From NCBI GenBank assembly GCA_910587155.1, contig CAJULA010000010.1, positions 44,978-108,977 of the forward strand: 64,000 bases of DNA, in the 5' to 3' direction. Below are positions 16,522 to 24,761 of this stretch, piece by piece (within the stretch, counting starts at the first letter, position 1; each line of letters begins with the position of its first letter). This DNA comes from an uncultured Lachnospiraceae bacterium. GTDB lineage: Bacteria > Bacillota > Clostridia > Lachnospirales > Lachnospiraceae. Below the pieces are notes generated by a model. The model ran no database searches, was not told the DNA's origin, and was given only the letters and a program-made list of their open reading frames with translations. A program made the position numbers and the translations under genes.

Positions 16522-17316
16522 ATGACAGATATGTTTTCATTGCAGGGTAAGGTGGCTCTTGTGACAGGTGCGGCCTATGGAATCGGCTTTGCCATTGCGG
16601 AGTGTTACGCAAAGGCAGGGGCCAGAGTGGTATTTAACTGTCGTTCCCGTGCACATCTGGAGCAGGCGCTGGAAGAGTATAAAGCAAAAGGAATTGAGGC
16701 AAAGGGGTATCTCTGTGATGTCACGGACGACAGACAGGTAGGAGATATGGTTGCTGACATTGAGAAGGAACTGGGATCGGTGGATATTCTGGTGAATAAT
16801 GCGGGAATCATCAAACGGATTCCGATGACGGAGATGTCGGCAGAGGACTTCAGGCAGGTAATTGATATTGATCTTACGGCTGCTTTTATCGTATCCAAAG
16901 CAGTACTGCCGAAGATGATGGAAAAAAAGAGAGGTAAGATCATTAATATATGCTCCATGATGAGTGAACTGGGGCGGGAGACTGTTTCTGCCTATGCCGC
17001 TGCAAAAGGTGGTTTGAAGATGCTCACAAGAAATATTGCTTCCGAGTATGGCGGATACCAGATCCAGTGCAATGGTATCGGGCCGGGTTATATCGCCACG
17101 CCGCAGACAGCGCCGCTGCGCCAGAAGCAGCCCGATGGCAGCCGGCATCCGTTTGACAGTTTTATCCTTGCAAAGACACCGGCCGCAAGATGGGGAACAC
17201 CGGAAGATCTGATGGGGCCGGCTCTGTTTCTGGCATCGGAAGCATCGGATTTTGTCAATGGCCAGATCCTATATGTGGATGGCGGAATTCTGGCTTATAT
17301 AGGAAAGCAGCCGTAA
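16522..17316 (+). CDS. kduD: SDR oxidoreductase, KduD/gluconate 5-dehydrogenase type
   Basis: NAD(P)-dependent short-chain dehydrogenase, 264 residues. Coenzyme motif TGAAYGIG, then NNAGI, the catalytic Ser before SAYAAAKGG (Tyr-x-x-x-Lys) and a late GYIATPQTAPLR loop ending with HPFDSFILAKTPAARWG. This C-terminal pattern is shared by proteins first named gluconate 5-dehydrogenase and later shown in streptococci to reduce the KduI product to KDG. With KduI and KDG kinases here, that KduD role is the best fit. It is led by its own IclR-controlled promoter. Confidence 0.85.
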   Translation: MTDMFSLQGKVALVTGAAYGIGFAIAECYAKAGARVVFNCRSRAHLEQALEEYKAKGIEAKGYLCDVTDDRQVGDMVADIEKELGSVDILVNNAGIIKRIPMTEMSAEDFRQVIDIDLTAAFIVSKAVLPKMMEKKRGKIINICSMMSELGRETVSAYAAAKGGLKMLTRNIASEYGGYQIQCNGIGPGYIATPQTAPLRQKQPDGSRHPFDSFILAKTPAARWGTPEDLMGPALFLASEASDFVNGQILYVDGGILAYIGKQP

Positions 17317-17382
17317 CGGTTCGGACAGGTTTGCGTGTTTGTTGTGTTCACTGTAAAATATGATTCAGGAGGATAGGGTATT

Positions 17383-18408
17383 ATGGCAAAAAAGGTAGTT
17401 ACATTTGGGGAGATTATGCTCAGACTGGCACCGGAAGGATATTATCGTTTTGTGCAGGCGGATACGCTGGGGGCGACTTACGGCGGCGGTGAAGCCAATG
17501 TGGCGGTGTCTCTGGCGAATTATGGGTTTGATGCGTATTATGTTACGAAACTGCCCACACATGAGATCGGACAGGCGGCGGTTAATTCACTGAGACGATT
17601 CGGCGTGAATACGGATTATATTACAAGAGGCGGCAAGCGGGTAGGAATCTATTTCCTTGAAAAGGGCGCTTCCCAGCGGCCTTCGAAGGTGATCTATGAC
17701 AGAGCCGGTTCGGCGATTGCGGAAGCTTCCAAAGAGGATTTTAACTGGACGGAGATTTTTGAAGGCGCAGAATGGTTCCATTTTACGGGTATTACGCCTG
17801 CGCTTAACGATGAGGTGGCGGCTATCTGCCTGGATGCCTGCAAAGCGGCAAAAGAAGCAGGGGTAACAATTTCCTGTGATCTGAATTACAGAAAGAAGTT
17901 ATGGAGCAAAGAAAAGGCGGGACAGGTGATGGGACAGCTCTGTGAATATGTGGATGTCTGCATTGCCAATGAAGAGGATGCGGCGGATGTATTCGGTATC
18001 CACGCGTCCAATACTGACGTCACAACGGGAAAGGTAAATAAGGAAGGCTATAAGGAAGTGGCCAGACAGCTTGCTGACAGGTTCGGATTTGAGAAGGTGG
18101 CCATCACGCTGCGGGAATCTCTGTCGGCAAATGATAATAACTGGTCTGCCATGCTGTACGATGGCGGCGAATACTTCTTCAGTAAGCAATATGCGATGCA
18201 TATCGTGGATCGCGTGGGAGGCGGGGACAGCTTTGGCGGCGGCCTGATCTGTGCCACTCTGCAGGGATATGCTTCCCAGCAGATTATCGAATTTGCGACA
18301 GCAGCATCCTGCCTGAAGCATACGATTGAAGGAGATTATAATATGGTCTCCATGGACGAGGTGCTGACACTGGCGGGAGGCGACGGTTCCGGAAGGGTTC
18401 AGAGATAA
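17383..18408 (+). CDS. kdgK: PfkB-family 2-keto-3-deoxygluconate kinase (second copy)
   Basis: A 341-residue ribokinase-fold enzyme. Substrate loop YGGGEANVAVSLANYG at residues 33-48 and catalytic signature DRVGGGDSFGGGLI near residue 278. It resembles KDG kinases of Firmicutes more closely than the 11382 copy. It is 66 bp after the SDR gene with its own AGGAGG site, so the pair forms a KduD-KdgK unit. Its existence beside a second kinase suggests paralog specialisation. Confidence 0.88.
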   Translation: MAKKVVTFGEIMLRLAPEGYYRFVQADTLGATYGGGEANVAVSLANYGFDAYYVTKLPTHEIGQAAVNSLRRFGVNTDYITRGGKRVGIYFLEKGASQRPSKVIYDRAGSAIAEASKEDFNWTEIFEGAEWFHFTGITPALNDEVAAICLDACKAAKEAGVTISCDLNYRKKLWSKEKAGQVMGQLCEYVDVCIANEEDAADVFGIHASNTDVTTGKVNKEGYKEVARQLADRFGFEKVAITLRESLSANDNNWSAMLYDGGEYFFSKQYAMHIVDRVGGGDSFGGGLICATLQGYASQQIIEFATAASCLKHTIEGDYNMVSMDEVLTLAGGDGSGRVQR

Positions 18409-18418
18409 GCGATTAAGA

Positions 18419-18445
18419 AAAAAGGGGCGTTCCTGCCCCTTTTTA
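18419..18445. terminator. Bidirectional Rho-independent terminator
   Basis: AAAAGGGGC pairs with GCCCCTTTT around the loop GTTCCT, with A and T runs on both flanks. It ends the kdgK transcript and the convergent iclR transcript. Confidence 0.85.
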
Positions 18446-18463
18446 TGTGCAATGAGAATATCT

Positions 18464-19246
18464 TTATCCGGGATGGTATCCCAGTTCACCGGAAAGTTTG
18501 CCGGCCACATCCAGAATCAGGGCGGAGAGCTCAGGTATCCTTTCATCCGGCATACGAAAGATGGGAGCGGAAATACTGATGGCGTATTCCGCACTTCCGG
18601 TATAATCGGTAATTGCTGTGGCCAGACAGCGGACTCCCAGTTCATTCTCCTCATTGTCCAGAGAATAGCCCCGGATACGTACCTGTGCCAGATCTTTTAA
18701 CAGCTGTTCCGGGTCAAGAATGGTATGTTCGGTCCTGGGGGATACCTGGCATTTGGCAAGTATTTCCCGGATTTCGTTGTCCGGGAGTCGTGCCATAATC
18801 GCTTTTCCCACACCGGTGCAGTACAGCGGGCTGATCATACCGATAAAGGAGGCCATCTGAATGGAGCGGCCTGTATTGGATGGCTCCAGTTTCTGAATAT
18901 AACAGATAGTATCGTCCACCCGTTTCACCAGGTGGACGGTTTCATAAGTCTGTTCCATCAGATATTTCAGATAGGGTTGTGAAATGGAGAGAATATCCAT
19001 CTGTTTCAGTACTTTACCCGATACATTGACAATCTTTAATGTCATATGATATTTGAGGGATACTTCGTCCTGACTGACATATCCCATATAGATCAGGGAA
19101 TTCAGAAGCCGGTGTACGGTACTCTTATTGATATTCAGATGATGGCTGATCTCGAGAAGGCCACAGGGCCCCGCTTCCGCCAGCATTTCCATAATCTGGA
19201 ATATTTTCCCGGCAGATTGGACCGGATTGTTTTTTTCGGTGTCCAT
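18464..19246 (-). CDS. IclR-family transcriptional regulator
   Basis: A 260-residue regulator. Residues 9-70 hold a winged helix-turn-helix (IFQIMEMLAEAGPCGLLEISHHLNINKSTVHRLL pattern), and residues 85-255 the IclR effector domain with SPLYCTGVGKAIMA and CLATAITDYTG. IclR members control KDG and uronate operons elsewhere (KdgR). The matched tandem boxes in both island promoters make it the likely local repressor, with KDG or a related intermediate as inducer. It sits at the end of the luxS-mtnN transcription unit on the minus strand. Confidence 0.9.
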   Translation of the reverse strand: MDTEKNNPVQSAGKIFQIMEMLAEAGPCGLLEISHHLNINKSTVHRLLNSLIYMGYVSQDEVSLKYHMTLKIVNVSGKVLKQMDILSISQPYLKYLMEQTYETVHLVKRVDDTICYIQKLEPSNTGRSIQMASFIGMISPLYCTGVGKAIMARLPDNEIREILAKCQVSPRTEHTILDPEQLLKDLAQVRIRGYSLDNEENELGVRCLATAITDYTGSAEYAISISAPIFRMPDERIPELSALILDVAGKLSGELGYHPG

Positions 19247-19305
19247 AGACGATTCCCTTCTGAAAAAAAATTGCTGTCAATGCGTCCGGGCAGAGGTATA
19301 TGATC

Positions 19306-20007
19306 CTACAGATGCTGTATCATATGTTCTACCAGCTTCGCGGAATGTTCTGCCGCCGCTTTCTCAAAAGCGGGATAATCCATATGGGCACTGTCGTCCG
19401 CTTTATCGGAAATGGCGCGGATAATGACAAAAGGGATCTGATTGAGCCAGGAAGCATGAGCAATGGCAGCCCCTTCCATCTCTGTACAGTAACTGCCGGG
19501 AAAGTTGGTCAGAATGTTGTCTTTCACTTCAGGGTTGGAGATAAACTGATCTCCGCTGACGATTCTGCCTTCGAATACTTTGATCTCCGGATTGACAGTC
19601 TCGCAGGAAGTTCTCGCCTGGGAGACCATTCGGGGATCCGCTGTAAAAGTAAGCGTACCAAGCTGAGGGATCTCTCCCAGAGGATAGCCAAATCCGGTGG
19701 CATCCACATCATGGTAGAGGGTATCGGTGGAAACGACGATATCTCCGATATCTATGGCAGCATTCAATGAGCCTGCCACACCAGTGTTAATCACATGTGT
19801 TACATGAAAAATATCTGCCAGAATCTGTACACACATACCGGCGTTAACTTTTCCGATGCCGCTTCTGACAATAACTGCAGGTACGCCGTTCAGGGCGCCT
19901 TCCAGAAAAGTCATGGAGGCTTTTTCCAGAGTGTTCGTGATTTGCATATGGCTTTTGAGTGTTTCCACTTCAATCTCCATGGCGCCGATGATTCCGATTT
20001 TATTCAT
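19306..20007 (-). CDS. mtnN: 5'-methylthioadenosine/S-adenosylhomocysteine nucleosidase
   Basis: Removes adenine from MTA and S-adenosylhomocysteine; the latter gives S-ribosylhomocysteine, the substrate of LuxS just upstream. Motifs: GIIGAMEIEVETL with the first catalytic Glu, TGVAGSLN, TEMEGAAIAH with the second Glu, and RAISDKADDSAH with the general-acid Asp. The start at 20007 gives 233 residues, the family length, and has AAGGA 9 bp upstream; an in-frame ATG at 20031 lies inside luxS. Confidence 0.96.
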   Translation of the reverse strand: MNKIGIIGAMEIEVETLKSHMQITNTLEKASMTFLEGALNGVPAVIVRSGIGKVNAGMCVQILADIFHVTHVINTGVAGSLNAAIDIGDIVVSTDTLYHDVDATGFGYPLGEIPQLGTLTFTADPRMVSQARTSCETVNPEIKVFEGRIVSGDQFISNPEVKDNILTNFPGSYCTEMEGAAIAHASWLNQIPFVIIRAISDKADDSAHMDYPAFEKAAAEHSAKLVEHMIQHL

Positions 20008-20023
20008 AGGTTGTGATCCTTTC

Positions 20024-20512
20024 TCATGCATCCTTTTCCGGATAGATCAGATGCGCTTCGTCAATATGGTAGAGGGTGCGTTCCAGATAGCGATTGGCTA
20101 CATATTTTGCCATATCCACATTGTGGTCCAGATAGTTGCCGCAGTCCATGGGTGCAGCTCCGGGAAGCTCTCCCTCGAAATCTCTGACAAATTCAAACAT
20201 GCCGGTGATGAAGGGAACGATATCCTTCGAATCCAGATCTCCTGCCATCAGCAGATAGCATCCGGTACGGCAGCCCATCGGTCCAAAGTATACGATCTTA
20301 TCTTTCCATGTTGCATCATTTCTGGCATAGGTGGCACATAAGTGCTCCAGGGTGTGCATTTCCGCCGTATTCATGCATGGTTCGTCGTTGGGGGAAGTCA
20401 TGCGCAGATCAAATGTCGTGATGGTGGTATCGCCGTAAGTATCCTTTCTGGATACATAGATACCGGGCTGCAGTTTGATGTGGTCGATGGTAAAGCTTGC
20501 TATTTTTTCCAT
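20024..20512 (-). CDS. luxS: S-ribosylhomocysteine lyase LuxS
   Basis: Cleaves S-ribosylhomocysteine to homocysteine and DPD, the precursor of autoinducer-2. The metal site HTLEH (residues 54-58 region) and the catalytic Cys in GPMGCRTGCY are intact. 162 residues is a normal LuxS length. The start at 20512 follows AGGAG; the open frame extends 40 codons upstream without homology. Pairing with mtnN makes a complete SAH detoxification route; a dedicated AI-2 receptor is not in the window. Confidence 0.97.
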   Translation of the reverse strand: MEKIASFTIDHIKLQPGIYVSRKDTYGDTTITTFDLRMTSPNDEPCMNTAEMHTLEHLCATYARNDATWKDKIVYFGPMGCRTGCYLLMAGDLDSKDIVPFITGMFEFVRDFEGELPGAAPMDCGNYLDHNVDMAKYVANRYLERTLYHIDEAHLIYPEKDA

Positions 20513-20531
20513 ATTTTTTCTCCTGTTTTTT

Positions 20532-21056
20532 TTAATATCGAGTCTTTCTTTCCGGTCGCGATGTCTGCAGGGACTTTCCCGTGCCGCGGCGTTTGCCCGG
20601 ATCTTTGTCATAACGATACCGGGAACGGCCAAAACCGAGGATAATTATGAAGAGGGGGTTGAGAAAGATCAGACCAAGTGCAAATCCCGGGCCGTATCCA
20701 AATGCCGCCGACAGTCTGTAATAACTGATCGAGGATATGAGAAGACCAGTCAGTATCAGACCAGTGCCAATGATCATCAGATAGTCCTTCGCAGTGCCAG
20801 ACAATGCGTAACCGGCTGACATACACAAAAGATAAAACGGAAAGTATCTGCTGCTTTGGGCAATGCGGAAATCAATCCAGTTACTGTATAGCGGGATGAG
20901 AGATTTCCAACCCGCTACGCCCGCCTTTGTGTAGATTTTCCACTTTCCTGCAGCGGAAAGCAGGAAGAGAATATTGAACCCGATTATGATCGCGTATACA
21001 AGTACCAGGATCATACTATTGGTGAAAGCAGTCAGGTGATCTGAAATGTCCGTCAT
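20532..21056 (-). CDS. DUF5684-type membrane protein
   Basis: Four to five helices with the sequence AGKWKIYTKAGVAGWKSLIPLYSNWIDF split by a short loop, typical of DUF5684, a family often annotated beside signal peptidase genes in Firmicutes. No function is established. The C terminus is basic (RYRYDKDPGKRRGTGKS). The start at 21056 follows a GAGGGGA site; the alternative ATG at 21077 falls in the -10 box and is excluded. First gene of the unit leading into luxS, mtnN and perhaps iclR. Confidence 0.7.
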   Translation of the reverse strand: MTDISDHLTAFTNSMILVLVYAIIIGFNILFLLSAAGKWKIYTKAGVAGWKSLIPLYSNWIDFRIAQSSRYFPFYLLCMSAGYALSGTAKDYLMIIGTGLILTGLLISSISYYRLSAAFGYGPGFALGLIFLNPLFIIILGFGRSRYRYDKDPGKRRGTGKSLQTSRPERKTRY

Positions 21057-21059
21057 ATG

Positions 21060-21105
21060 TTTCCCCTCACCAGACAATCATACAAAAAGTAAGGGGAAAA
21101 GTCAA
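21060..21105 (-). promoter_or_regulatory. Promoter of the DUF5684-luxS-mtnN unit, with a possible SD-hiding stem
   Basis: Minus strand: TTGACT (21105-21100), 17-bp spacer, TATGAT (21082-21077). TTCCCCTT inside the spacer is complementary to AGGGGAA over the ribosome site, but it is upstream of the transcription start and so is not in the RNA. The 5' leader is only about 14 nt. Confidence 0.55.
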
Positions 21106-21113
21106 ATCTGAGA

Positions 21114-21803
21114 TTACACTTTAAAACGATACCCCACGCCCCAGATTGTTTCTATATACTGTGGTTTGGCCGTATCAAATTCAATTTTTTCACGGATTTT
21201 TTTAATATGCACCGTGACAGTGGCGATATCGCCGATGGAATCCATATCCCATATTCTGCGGAACAGCTCTTCTTTTGTAAAGACATGGTTGGGATTTTCC
21301 GCCAGGAAAGTGAGCAGATCAAATTCCTTGGTGGTGAAATTTTTTTCTTCTCCGTTGATCATCACGCGGCGGGCAGTCTTGTCAATACGGATCCCTCTGA
21401 TTTCCACGACATCATTGGCCTGCGCCTGAGAACCTACCAGTCGGTTGTAGCGGGCCATATGGGCCTTGACCCTGGCCACCAGCTCGCTGGGGCTGAAAGG
21501 CTTGGTGATATAATCGTCGGCGCCCAGTCCCAGTCCACGGATCTTGTCAATGTCTTCTTTCTTTGCGGAAACCATAAGAACAGGGATATCTTTTGCCTTG
21601 CGGATTTTGCGGCATACCTCAAAACCGTCGATACCCGGGAGCATCAGATCAAGAATGATCAGATCAAAATCTTCTGCCAGCGCTCTGGCCAGACCGGTAT
21701 CGCCTGCATTTTCAATTTCCACTTCAAATTCGCTCAGTTCCAGATAATCTTTTTCCAGATCAGCGATGGCTTCTTCGTCTTCAATTATCAATATTCTGCT
21801 CAT
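21114..21803 (-). CDS. OmpR/PhoB-family response regulator
   Basis: Receiver domain (residues 1-115) with the phospho-acceptor Asp in LIILDLMLPG and the Lys of DDYITKPF. C-terminal winged-helix DNA-binding domain (about 135-228) ends with TVTVHIKKIREKIE and WGVGYRF. It lies downstream of, and overlaps by 23 bp, the histidine kinase gene; kinase-first order is the less common arrangement. The controlled genes are not evident; the neighbouring luxS unit is one possibility. Confidence 0.95.
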   Translation of the reverse strand: MSRILIIEDEEAIADLEKDYLELSEFEVEIENAGDTGLARALAEDFDLIILDLMLPGIDGFEVCRKIRKAKDIPVLMVSAKKEDIDKIRGLGLGADDYITKPFSPSELVARVKAHMARYNRLVGSQAQANDVVEIRGIRIDKTARRVMINGEEKNFTTKEFDLLTFLAENPNHVFTKEELFRRIWDMDSIGDIATVTVHIKKIREKIEFDTAKPQYIETIWGVGYRFKV

Positions 21804-23280
21804 CGTTTTCCACCTCTCTATATTTTCTGATTACAAAATGCAGGCAGGTGCCTTCTCCTTCTCTGCTCGTGGCCCAGATGTAACCGCCATGGTCTTCAAT
21901 GATCTTTTTCACAATGGAAAGACCGATCCCGCTGCCTCCCTTGGAAGAATTGCGGGATGCATCCGTGCGGTAAAAACGTTCGAAGATGTTGCTCAGATCC
22001 TTGGTGGCAATGCCCTTGCCATTGTCCTCGATCTCCACCCGGATGGAGTCGATTTCGTCCAGTATGCGGATATTGATCACTCCCTGGGGTTTATCCATAT
22101 ATTTGATGCTGTTGCTGATAATATTGTTGATAACCCGCTTGAGCTGTTCGGGATCGGCAATGATCCGTACGGAAGGGTCCACGAGGCTGGAGTAGTTAAG
22201 ACGGATATTCTCGGATTCCAGTTCGAATCCCACTTCTTCGACACAATCCCGGAAGTATTCATGTACATTGATCCGATGGAAATTATAGGGAATCCGGTTG
22301 GAATCAATCCCGGAGTAAAAGGACAGCTCATTGATCAGGCGATCCATGTCATTGGCCTTGCTGTATATGGTGTGGACGTATTTTTCTATTTTTTCCGGGG
22401 TATTGGCAACGCCGTCCATCAATCCCTCCACATAGCCTTTGATGGCGGTAATGGGGGTTTTCAGATCGTGGGAAATATTGCTGATCAGCTCCCTGTTCTG
22501 CCGTTCGCTCTGTACTTTCTCATCGGTTGTCTCTTTCAGCCGCAGACGCATTTCTTCGTAGTTGCGAAACAGATCGCCGAATTCACCTTTTTCGTCAGTG
22601 GTGAGAGAATAGTCCAGGTTTCCTTCCGCGATCATCTGCATGGCCTTGTTCAGATTGCGGATTGGGCGGAATACACCTTTGTGGATCCACTGGGTCAGCA
22701 TACAGGCCGTAAACAGAAGAATCAATGCGATGGCGACCATCATATCAATGAGAAACGACCGGGAAAACAGACTGCTGATGGGAGTTATAATGAAAATACT
22801 GCCCTGTGAACCGTCGGAAAAGCGGAAATCTGCCTGTTTTACCAGCTTTTGCAGTTGATTGTAGTAGTAACCGGTATCCGGAACGGACGTGTCGTGCCCG
22901 TAGGGCGGCAGATCGTCAAAAATACGGTTTGCCGCTTTGTGGCTGCCCGTATAGTAAAGGTTGTTGTCTTTGCGTACAATGATATAAGAAGCCTTTTCAA
23001 TGGCCTTATCATTTAAAATGGAAAGAAAGGATTTATCCTCCAGCTTTTCAGGCGTCTTGTTTATGATATCCAGAAATTCATAAAACAAAAGCTCAGTCTG
23101 TTCGCCGCTCAGTTGGATGGAGTTGGACAGAGTCTCATAATCAACTGTTTCAAAACCGTATTCGCGCTGTATCGTGTGGGTCATATAGATGCCGATGCTC
23201 ATATAGGCGATTGCCATCAGGATAAGAGGCAGCATAACCATTGTGCCGAAGGTGATGAACAGGCGTGTCCGTAATTTCAT
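21781..23280 (-). CDS. Membrane sensor histidine kinase
   Basis: Residues 8-30 and about 185-210 form two membrane helices flanking an extracytoplasmic sensor of about 150 residues. A HAMP segment follows, with PIRNLNKAMQMIAEGNLDY, then the H-box SNISHDLKTPITAIKGY with the phosphorylated His, and an ATPase domain with NIISNSIKYM, EDNGKGI and GSGIGLSIVKKII. The start at 23280 (MKLRTRLF) gives 499 residues; the frame extends 18 codons farther without support. Partner of the response regulator it overlaps. Signal unknown. Confidence 0.94.
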   Translation of the reverse strand: MKLRTRLFITFGTMVMLPLILMAIAYMSIGIYMTHTIQREYGFETVDYETLSNSIQLSGEQTELLFYEFLDIINKTPEKLEDKSFLSILNDKAIEKASYIIVRKDNNLYYTGSHKAANRIFDDLPPYGHDTSVPDTGYYYNQLQKLVKQADFRFSDGSQGSIFIITPISSLFSRSFLIDMMVAIALILLFTACMLTQWIHKGVFRPIRNLNKAMQMIAEGNLDYSLTTDEKGEFGDLFRNYEEMRLRLKETTDEKVQSERQNRELISNISHDLKTPITAIKGYVEGLMDGVANTPEKIEKYVHTIYSKANDMDRLINELSFYSGIDSNRIPYNFHRINVHEYFRDCVEEVGFELESENIRLNYSSLVDPSVRIIADPEQLKRVINNIISNSIKYMDKPQGVINIRILDEIDSIRVEIEDNGKGIATKDLSNIFERFYRTDASRNSSKGGSGIGLSIVKKIIEDHGGYIWATSREGEGTCLHFVIRKYREVENDEQNIDN

Positions 23281-23359
23281 AGATGAAAACCTCTGTGTAT
23301 AAACTCTGCCGGGATTATCACATGTGCGGGGCACAGGATAACTGATAAACTCTGTTACG

Positions 23360-23368
23360 ATTATAGCA
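23360..23368 (-). promoter_or_regulatory. Extended -10 promoter for the two-component operon
   Basis: On the minus strand TGCTATAAT lies about 80 bp before the kinase start. No clear -35 match. The 5' leader is about 70 nt. Confidence 0.45.
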
Positions 23369-23427
23369 TGTCATAAGATTCTTTGTATAAATCAGCCATG
23401 ATTTAATTCTAAAATATTTATAAACAA

Positions 23428-23481
23428 TTGACATAAGTGAAAAAATGTACTATCTTTAACATATAAAAATGATAATCATTT
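23428..23481 (+). promoter_or_regulatory. perR promoter with a 7-1-7 Fur-family operator
   Basis: TTGACA (23428-23433), 17-bp spacer, TATCTT (23451-23456). Directly downstream AAATGATAATCATTT (23467-23481) is a perfect 7-1-7 inverted repeat of the Fur/PerR type. Its position over the start of transcription suggests autorepression. Confidence 0.75.
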
Positions 23482-23553
23482 CTATTTTTATCGGGAGACA
23501 TGGCTGCCAGAGCCAGCTTCTGGTATTTTTGACTGGAAAAGTCGGGAGGTTAT

Positions 23554-23946
23554 ATGGCATTAAAATACAGCAGACAGAGAGAAGCGATCAAAGAATTTCT
23601 TATGAACCGAAAAGATCATCCTACTGCGGATGCGGTTTATATACAGGTGCGGAAGGAATTTCCCAATATCAGTCTGGGTACTGTTTATCGTAACCTGACG
23701 CTGCTTGCGGATCTGGGAGAAATCTCCAGGGTCAATGTGGGAGACGGTGTGGATCATTTTGATCCCAATACTGCCCTGCATTATCATTTTGCATGCAGAG
23801 AATGCGGATGTGTCCAGGATCTTGACATTGATAATATTGTAAATATCAATGAAATGGCATCGGCCAATTTTGACGGGGAGATCGGAGGCAATGTCACTTA
23901 TTTTTATGGGATATGCGGGAAATGCAAAAGAAAACTGCTTTCCTGA
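23554..23946 (+). CDS. perR: PerR/Fur-family metalloregulator
   Basis: A 130-residue regulator. Winged-helix N domain (HPTADAVYIQVRKEFPNISLGTVYRNLTLL), then a metal domain with the His/Asp cluster VDHFDPNTALHYHFACRECG and two CxxC zinc pairs (CREC and CGKC). The short size and the neighbouring reverse rubrerythrin favour a PerR-like peroxide-sensing role. Fur (iron) or Zur cannot be excluded from sequence. The rubrerythrin gene starts 96 bp downstream. Confidence 0.88.
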   Translation: MALKYSRQREAIKEFLMNRKDHPTADAVYIQVRKEFPNISLGTVYRNLTLLADLGEISRVNVGDGVDHFDPNTALHYHFACRECGCVQDLDIDNIVNINEMASANFDGEIGGNVTYFYGICGKCKRKLLS

Positions 23947-24042
23947 ACGTCCATGCCGGAGATTTTATCTGACAGGTATATTTTTTCCGTATAAGGGCAT
24001 CCTTTTATCAAATGGTAAAGCCGGAAGAAAAGGAGAATTGAT

Positions 24043-24582
24043 ATGAAGTATATTTGTCAGGTATGCGGTTATGTCCATGAAGGCGACAACCCGCCGGAAC
24101 GCTGCCCGGTATGCAATGCGCCGGCAGAAAAATTCAGAGCTCAGACAGCGCAGGACAGCTGGGCAGCCGAGCATGTGGTCGGCATTGCAAAAGGGGTCAG
24201 CGAAGATATTATGGCAGATCTGAGAGCCAACTTTAACGGAGAATGTTCCGAAGTCGGTATGTATCTTGCGATGGCCAGGGTTGCCCACAGAGAAGGGTAT
24301 CCGGAGATCGGTCTGTACTGGGAAAAGGCCGCATGGGAAGAGGCGGAGCATGCAGCCAAATTCGCAGAGCTGCTCGGCGAAGTGGTGACGGATTCTACGG
24401 AGAAGAATCTGAAGATGCGTGTGGATGCGGAATATGGCGCTACCGGCGGTAAATTTGATCTTGCCAAACGGGCCAAGGCACAGAATCTGGACGCGATCCA
24501 TGATACCGTGCACGAAATGGCCAAAGACGAGGCGAGACACGGCAAGGCGTTTGCCGGACTGCTGAAGAGATACTTCGGTTAA
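24043..24582 (+). CDS. Reverse rubrerythrin (rubredoxin-first)
   Basis: Peroxide reductase with inverted domain order: residues 1-35 form a rubredoxin-like iron site (YICQVCGYVHEGD and RCPVCNAP), and residues 45-179 a ferritin-like di-iron domain with CSEVGMYLAMARVAHREG, EAAWEEAEHAAKFAEL and DEARHGKAFAGLLKRYF supplying the Glu and His ligands. In clostridia such proteins are strongly peroxide-inducible and often under PerR, which matches its neighbour. An AGGAG site precedes the ATG. Confidence 0.93.
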   Translation: MKYICQVCGYVHEGDNPPERCPVCNAPAEKFRAQTAQDSWAAEHVVGIAKGVSEDIMADLRANFNGECSEVGMYLAMARVAHREGYPEIGLYWEKAAWEEAEHAAKFAELLGEVVTDSTEKNLKMRVDAEYGATGGKFDLAKRAKAQNLDAIHDTVHEMAKDEARHGKAFAGLLKRYFG

Positions 24583-24615
24583 GGAAAATGCCCGCCTGAA
24601 ATAAGTCTGATTGAT

Positions 24616-24652
24616 AAGGGAACGGATCCCAAAAGGTCTGTTCCTTTTTCTT
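24616..24652 (+). terminator. Rho-independent terminator
   Basis: AAGGGAACGGATC (24616-24628) pairs imperfectly with GGTCTGTTCCTTTTT (24635-24649); a T-rich tail follows. Confidence 0.65.
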
Positions 24653-24725
24653 TTCTGAACCTCATGCAGCAAGTGCGCAGTCCTGAGTAAAGGTTGAGAC
24701 TTTTTATCAAAAATTATGGGAAAGT

Positions 24726-24754
24726 GTTACAAATGATCAGAATCATGCTATACT
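24726..24754 (+). promoter_or_regulatory. Extended -10 promoter abutting a start codon
   Basis: GTTACA (24726-24731), 17-bp spacer, TATACT (24749-24754) with an upstream TG. The ATG at 24762 lies 8 nt after the -10, about where transcription should begin. Confidence 0.6.
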
Positions 24755-24761
24755 GTTTCTT

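Noticed and set aside
20513..20632. Longer start for LuxS
   Set aside because: Extra 40 residues lack homology; AGGAG precedes 20512.
21057..21077. Start at 21077 for the DUF5684 protein
   Set aside because: That ATG falls in the -10 element; the ribosome site suits 21056.
21766..22809. Plus-strand 347-codon open frame antisense to the kinase
   Set aside because: Shadow of the histidine kinase gene; no homology seen.
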